This document shows positions 61,501-64,000 of a DNA stretch of 64,000 nt, piece after piece. Numbering within the stretch: the first letter of the stretch is position 1; the number at the start of each line of letters is the position of its first letter. Source of the stretch: Ignavibacteriota bacterium. GTDB taxonomy: Bacteria > Bacteroidota > Ignavibacteria > Tepidaquicellales > Tepidaquicellaceae. The position numbers and the translations under genes are program-made. A model generated the notes under the pieces. It worked only from the letters and a program-made list of their open reading frames with translations. It ran no database searches and was not told the DNA's origin. The DNA lies in assembly GCA_026390735.1 (NCBI GenBank), contig JAPLFJ010000013.1, forward strand, positions 35,085 through 99,084, read 5' to 3'.

Positions 61501-63825
61501 GGGATAAACATTAACCTGGCAAACTCTACCATCTCAGGTAGTACCGTCAAAAACTTAACTTCTAACGCAGCTGAAGATTTAAAGGGAATTAATTTGGGTG
61601 CAGCATCACAAACAGTCAGCGGGTGCACTATAGATAACCTGTCCGGTGCAGGAATTGTTTATGGAATCTACAATTACAGTGCAACCCCAGTGTACAAAAA
61701 TAACTTTATAAAGGCACTGAAAACAACTTCAGCCAGCAGTGATCTGTACGGTATATATACGTATTACGGAACAATTTACAATAACATAATCGTGCTTGGC
61801 TACGATAATGCAGGTTCAAGCCTGACAAACCTTAGGTTTTATGGTATTTATATGTATTACGGTGCAAGCGTGTATTTCAATACGGTATACATTGGAGGCA
61901 CAGGCACGAGCGGGACAAATTCATCCTATGCATTAAATCAATCATCTGCAGGAACAACGGACATCAGAAACAATATCTTCGTTAATGCTCGAACGAACAG
62001 CGGCAGCGGCTCGGGCAGTCATTACGCAATATCACTTCCCGGAACTTCAGGTCTGACCATTAACTACAACGACTATTACGCACCGGGCTCAGGTGGAGTT
62101 TTAGGGTATTTATCAGGAAATAAGACAACACTTGCAAATTGGCGCACTGCTACCGGGAATCAAGATGCAAACAGTCTAAACAATGATCCACAGTTTGTAA
62201 GTCCTGGCAGTAATAATGCAAATGATTATGCGCCTAAAACAAACCTTCCGGGAGTATCGGGTACAGGAATAACTACAGACTATTTCGGAAGGACAAGGGG
62301 AACAACACCAAGAATGGGAGCACTTGAAGCATTTATATGGAAAGGAACAGTTAACACAAGTTACAATGAGGCAGGGAACTGGTTAAATTCACAAATCCCT
62401 CCGGATGGTGCTTCTATTATATTTGATGCAGCACCATCAAACAGCCTAATACTTGAAGCAGACAAAACTGTCGGCGGCATTGTGAATTCACAGTCAACTT
62501 ACAGGCTGAATCTCGGAGGATATAAATTGACAGTGCAGGGGAATATAGACCTGACTAATGGCGCAACTATAGATGCAAAGACAGGGAACCCTACTATTGA
62601 GTTTACAGGGAGTTCAGCTCAAACTATTTCATTGGGAGCTTTTCTGGATAACGAAGTATATAATATGACGATTAACAATAGTTCTGGAGTGACGACAAAC
62701 AGCAATGTAACAGTTACTAATACTCTTACATTAACGAGCGGTATACTGACACTTGGTTCAAGCAGTTTAACACTTGGAAGTTCAGCTACAATCAGCGGGA
62801 CACCTTCCGCAACAAATATGATTGTAGCAACAGGCACAGGTCAATTGATAAAAACATTTCCAGGCACAGGTTCATTCGTATATCCGGTTGGTGACAACAC
62901 AGGCACAGCAGAATATTCACCAATCACTTTGAATTTTACTAGCGGTAGTTTCTCATCTGCGACTGCCGGAGTTTTATTATCGAATACGAAATTCAGCAGC
63001 AATACAAGTCCCTCGCATTATTTGAACAGATACTGGACCGTAACGCAAAGCGGTATCAGTTCTTTCTCCTGCGATGTTACTGCACAATACCTTCCCGCAG
63101 ATGTTGTCGGAACGGAATCAAGTATTTATGCAGGAAAATACAGCAGCGGTGTTTGGATTGGTCTAGGTCAAGCAGATGCCGTAAACCACAGAATAACAGG
63201 AACTGTAAACGGATTCAGTACTTTTACCGGCGCTGAAAACGGTGTTCTTCCTGTATCATTATCCTCATTCACTTCATCAGTGAATGTAAGGGATGTGAAA
63301 CTGAACTGGGTAACTTCTTCGGAGATGAATAACTCCGGTTTTGAAATTGAAAGAGCAGGTATCAGGCAAGAGGCAACACGCAATTGGGAAAAGATGGGAT
63401 TCGTTACAGGAAAAGGAACGACGAATACGCCTACTAATTATTCATTCACAGACAGCAAACTTGCGACAGGAAAATATAAATACAGACTGAAACAGATAGA
63501 CAACAACGGGAACTTTGAATACCATAATCTAAGTGGTGAGGTTGAAGTTGGTGTACCTACTAAGTACGAGATGAGCCAGAATTATCCGAATCCGTTTAAT
63601 CCGATGACGAAGATAGATTTTCAGTTACCAATGGACGGGAAAGTGTCGCTGAAGATTTTTGATATAACGGGTAGAGAGATGGCAACGCTTATGAATAATG
63701 AGTTTAAGAAGGCAGATTATTATACTGTGATGTTTAACGGGAGTAGTTTGTCGAGCGGTGTGTATTTTTACAGGATAACGGCGGACAAGTATGTGATGAC
63801 AAAGAAAATGGTGCTGGTTAAATAG
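58570..63825 (+). CDS. Giant T9SS-exported beta-helix adhesin-like protein
   Basis: 1751 residues: signal peptide (MKKSIFLLLVTVMFTVLFVQ); an N-terminal beta-sandwich (about 30-245) with FPFMGTDYTQFSINSNGQM; two near-duplicate FnIII-like domains (about 252-368 and 375-490, both with LGWTNGNGSxR or AGWTNGNGSTR and WYCVYNG); a long right-handed beta-helix (about 500-1250) rich in N-x-[IVF] rungs; a further sandwich and repeat region to about 1640; sorting domain NYPNPFNPMTKIDFQ...GVYFYRITADKYVMTKKMVLVK. Expected on the surface or secreted, binding or cleaving glycans. A run of nine G (61056-61064) inside the helix may give phase variation. Confidence 0.88.
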   Translation: MKKSIFLLLVTVMFTVLFVQSGRAQTASNYSFSTVTNGSLTDMSSGTANLLTVAYHDDDASVVTNIGFTFPFMGTDYTQFSINSNGQMRLGSTAISGGNVTPAAGMPYLIPISGDNSIQSTGKVHYKVNGSAPSRILIVEWNTFRIPYASSTSDTYCTFQVVIYESIGKIEYKYGRMYASGDSNLGICFSSGTSAGQTGQITTITGTPTYNSSSTSLSTTSFTGTADMINLNSISDGNRRVFTFTPPTSAAPTTQAYNLVFSSVTASGLTLGWTNGNGSGRVVFAKQSNTGTTSPADNTSYTANATFGSGSQIGSTGWYCVYNGTGSSVPVTGLSATTDYIFQVFDYNGSNSLEKYITSVSTDNPKYSTTIALVSPTVQAYNITFSSVQAAAMTAGWTNGNGSTRAVFIKQANTGTTSPSDNTTYTANTTFGSGTQIGSSGWYCVYNGSGTSVTITGLARSTDYIVQAFEYNGASGVEKYITTSSTDNPKSQTTTPGLMVGTGQTYTTLGAAFTAINSGTLTGAVYLCISSNLSESTTATLNYSGSGSANYSSVSISPYGGARTISGSVNGALIGLNGADNVTFNGLNSGGNSLIIENTNTGTSASTVAFSNGATGNMITNCTIKGSNTYGTDAANHQSSPTGGVIYFSTGANTSNSVTYCNVGPSGSNKPTHCIVSAGSSYSNSSNTVDHCNIFDYSGGAGTSTVQRDAGIYLFFQSATAWTISNNSFYQTATRNYSSEANVTAIHIRSGHGYTITGNYIGGSSANCTGTMTYTGTINQFLPIDLVDVQVTTMTTISGNYIQGISYTSSSATSQSSTASSRFAAISIQGGGIYADIYNNTIGKTTETGNISISLTSNPSGNVHQLYGIHGGYYSNQNTYKRVSSNTVSGITVTATNGAFYDFTGIYLAGAVAFEGLDNNLIGSTTTANSINLSATGQGTNSRSFMGIYFYSSSISPTLSNNTVQNITRTGSYFYVTGININLANSTISGSTVKNLTSNAAEDLKGINLGAASQTVSGCTIDNLSGAGIVYGIYNYSATPVYKNNFIKALKTTSASSDLYGIYTYYGTIYNNIIVLGYDNAGSSLTNLRFYGIYMYYGASVYFNTVYIGGTGTSGTNSSYALNQSSAGTTDIRNNIFVNARTNSGSGSGSHYAISLPGTSGLTINYNDYYAPGSGGVLGYLSGNKTTLANWRTATGNQDANSLNNDPQFVSPGSNNANDYAPKTNLPGVSGTGITTDYFGRTRGTTPRMGALEAFIWKGTVNTSYNEAGNWLNSQIPPDGASIIFDAAPSNSLILEADKTVGGIVNSQSTYRLNLGGYKLTVQGNIDLTNGATIDAKTGNPTIEFTGSSAQTISLGAFLDNEVYNMTINNSSGVTTNSNVTVTNTLTLTSGILTLGSSSLTLGSSATISGTPSATNMIVATGTGQLIKTFPGTGSFVYPVGDNTGTAEYSPITLNFTSGSFSSATAGVLLSNTKFSSNTSPSHYLNRYWTVTQSGISSFSCDVTAQYLPADVVGTESSIYAGKYSSGVWIGLGQADAVNHRITGTVNGFSTFTGAENGVLPVSLSSFTSSVNVRDVKLNWVTSSEMNNSGFEIERAGIRQEATRNWEKMGFVTGKGTTNTPTNYSFTDSKLATGKYKYRLKQIDNNGNFEYHNLSGEVEVGVPTKYEMSQNYPNPFNPMTKIDFQLPMDGKVSLKIFDITGREMATLMNNEFKKADYYTVMFNGSSLSSGVYFYRITADKYVMTKKMVLVK
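61056..61064 (+). repeat. G9 homopolymer within the adhesin gene
   Basis: Nine consecutive G encode the GGG of SIQGGGIYAD (about residues 829-832) in an otherwise A+T-rich gene. Gain of one G brings TGA within a few codons (frame ...TAT CTA TGC TGA); loss of one opens another frame that stops about 170 bp on. Confidence 0.85.
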
Positions 63826-63835
63826 TTGTTCGTTG

Positions 63836-63990
63836 CTTGTTGTTAGTTGATAGTTAAGAAAAGAGATTTTTACCGCAAAGAAGAACGAGGACGCAGAGAA
63901 GGGATTTTTAAGGTTAGAGAAGTAATGAGTAATCCGCCCAGCAAGACGGCGGACGCATAGAACGCGGAAGTAATAAGTAAGAAAAAAATT
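63836..63990 (+). repeat. Word-repeat block after the adhesin gene
   Basis: Contains TGTTAGTTGATAGTTAAG, the TTAGTTAAGAG word also found in the FnIII inserts, then GCAAAGAAGAACGAGGACGC, AAGGTTAGAGAAGTAA and ATCCGCCCAGCAAGACGGCG. No gene to the window end. Confidence 0.7.
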
Positions 63991-64000
63991 TGAATTTGAA

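Overview
The window looks like a chromosomal segment of an uncultured member of the Ignavibacteriota (Bacteroidota/Chlorobiota superphylum). This is inferred from A+T-rich DNA, many secreted proteins ending in a type IX secretion (T9SS) sorting domain of the NYPNPFNP...GVYFYKL type, PorV/PorQ-type outer-membrane proteins, a TonB-dependent receptor, few strong Shine-Dalgarno sites, and several TTG starts. No plasmid or phage genes were seen.

Layout. 1-6040: a truncated M28 peptidase (cut by the left edge), a membrane protein, a small OmpH-like exported protein, a sugar-nucleotide SDR, a YwbE-family protein and a HepT/MntA-type toxin-antitoxin pair. 6170-11271: four tandem T9SS-exported YCF48/BNR beta-propeller genes whose C-terminal cassettes are nearly identical in DNA. 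11466-14418: a large helical protein of unknown function and a DUF6266-like gene. 14721-19101: a lipoprotein, a FlgD-type surface protein and two PorV/PorQ-like proteins. 19146-26990: a surface-glycan operon (GT39-type transferase, FemAB/GNAT-like enzyme, epimerase, formyltransferase, amidohydrolase, glycosyltransferase, flippase) with overlapping TTG starts. 27850-30316: hsp20 and dnaK behind a probable sigma-54 promoter. 30367-34491: an A+T-rich restriction-modification island bounded by two 25-bp copies of the dnaK terminator. 34515-38858: housekeeping genes ppa, ruvA, ruvC, yebC, recJ, then tRNA-Leu(CAG). 39106-45655: two MFS exporters, a TonB-dependent receptor and a small beta-barrel. 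46068-53566: two large surface proteins carrying dockerin and cohesin-like domains. 53839-57199: an Acg-type nitroreductase and a second copy of the unknown helical family. 58179-63825: a probable sigma-54 operon ending in a 1751-residue beta-helix adhesin with a G9 tract.

Two themes run through the window. First, much of the coding capacity goes to T9SS cargo and the cell surface, including a possible cohesin-dockerin assembly. Second, the intergenic DNA is full of modular repeats: hairpin elements with conserved flanks and exchangeable stems, 'word' repeats, 80-bp and 119-bp tandems, and 11-bp helical-period arrays. In at least two places such repeat DNA has entered coding sequence in frame: a 21-bp hairpin in a T9SS sorting domain, and three repeat-like inserts in alternate FnIII domains of the 1628-residue protein. 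All functional calls are from reading the sequence; no database search was run.
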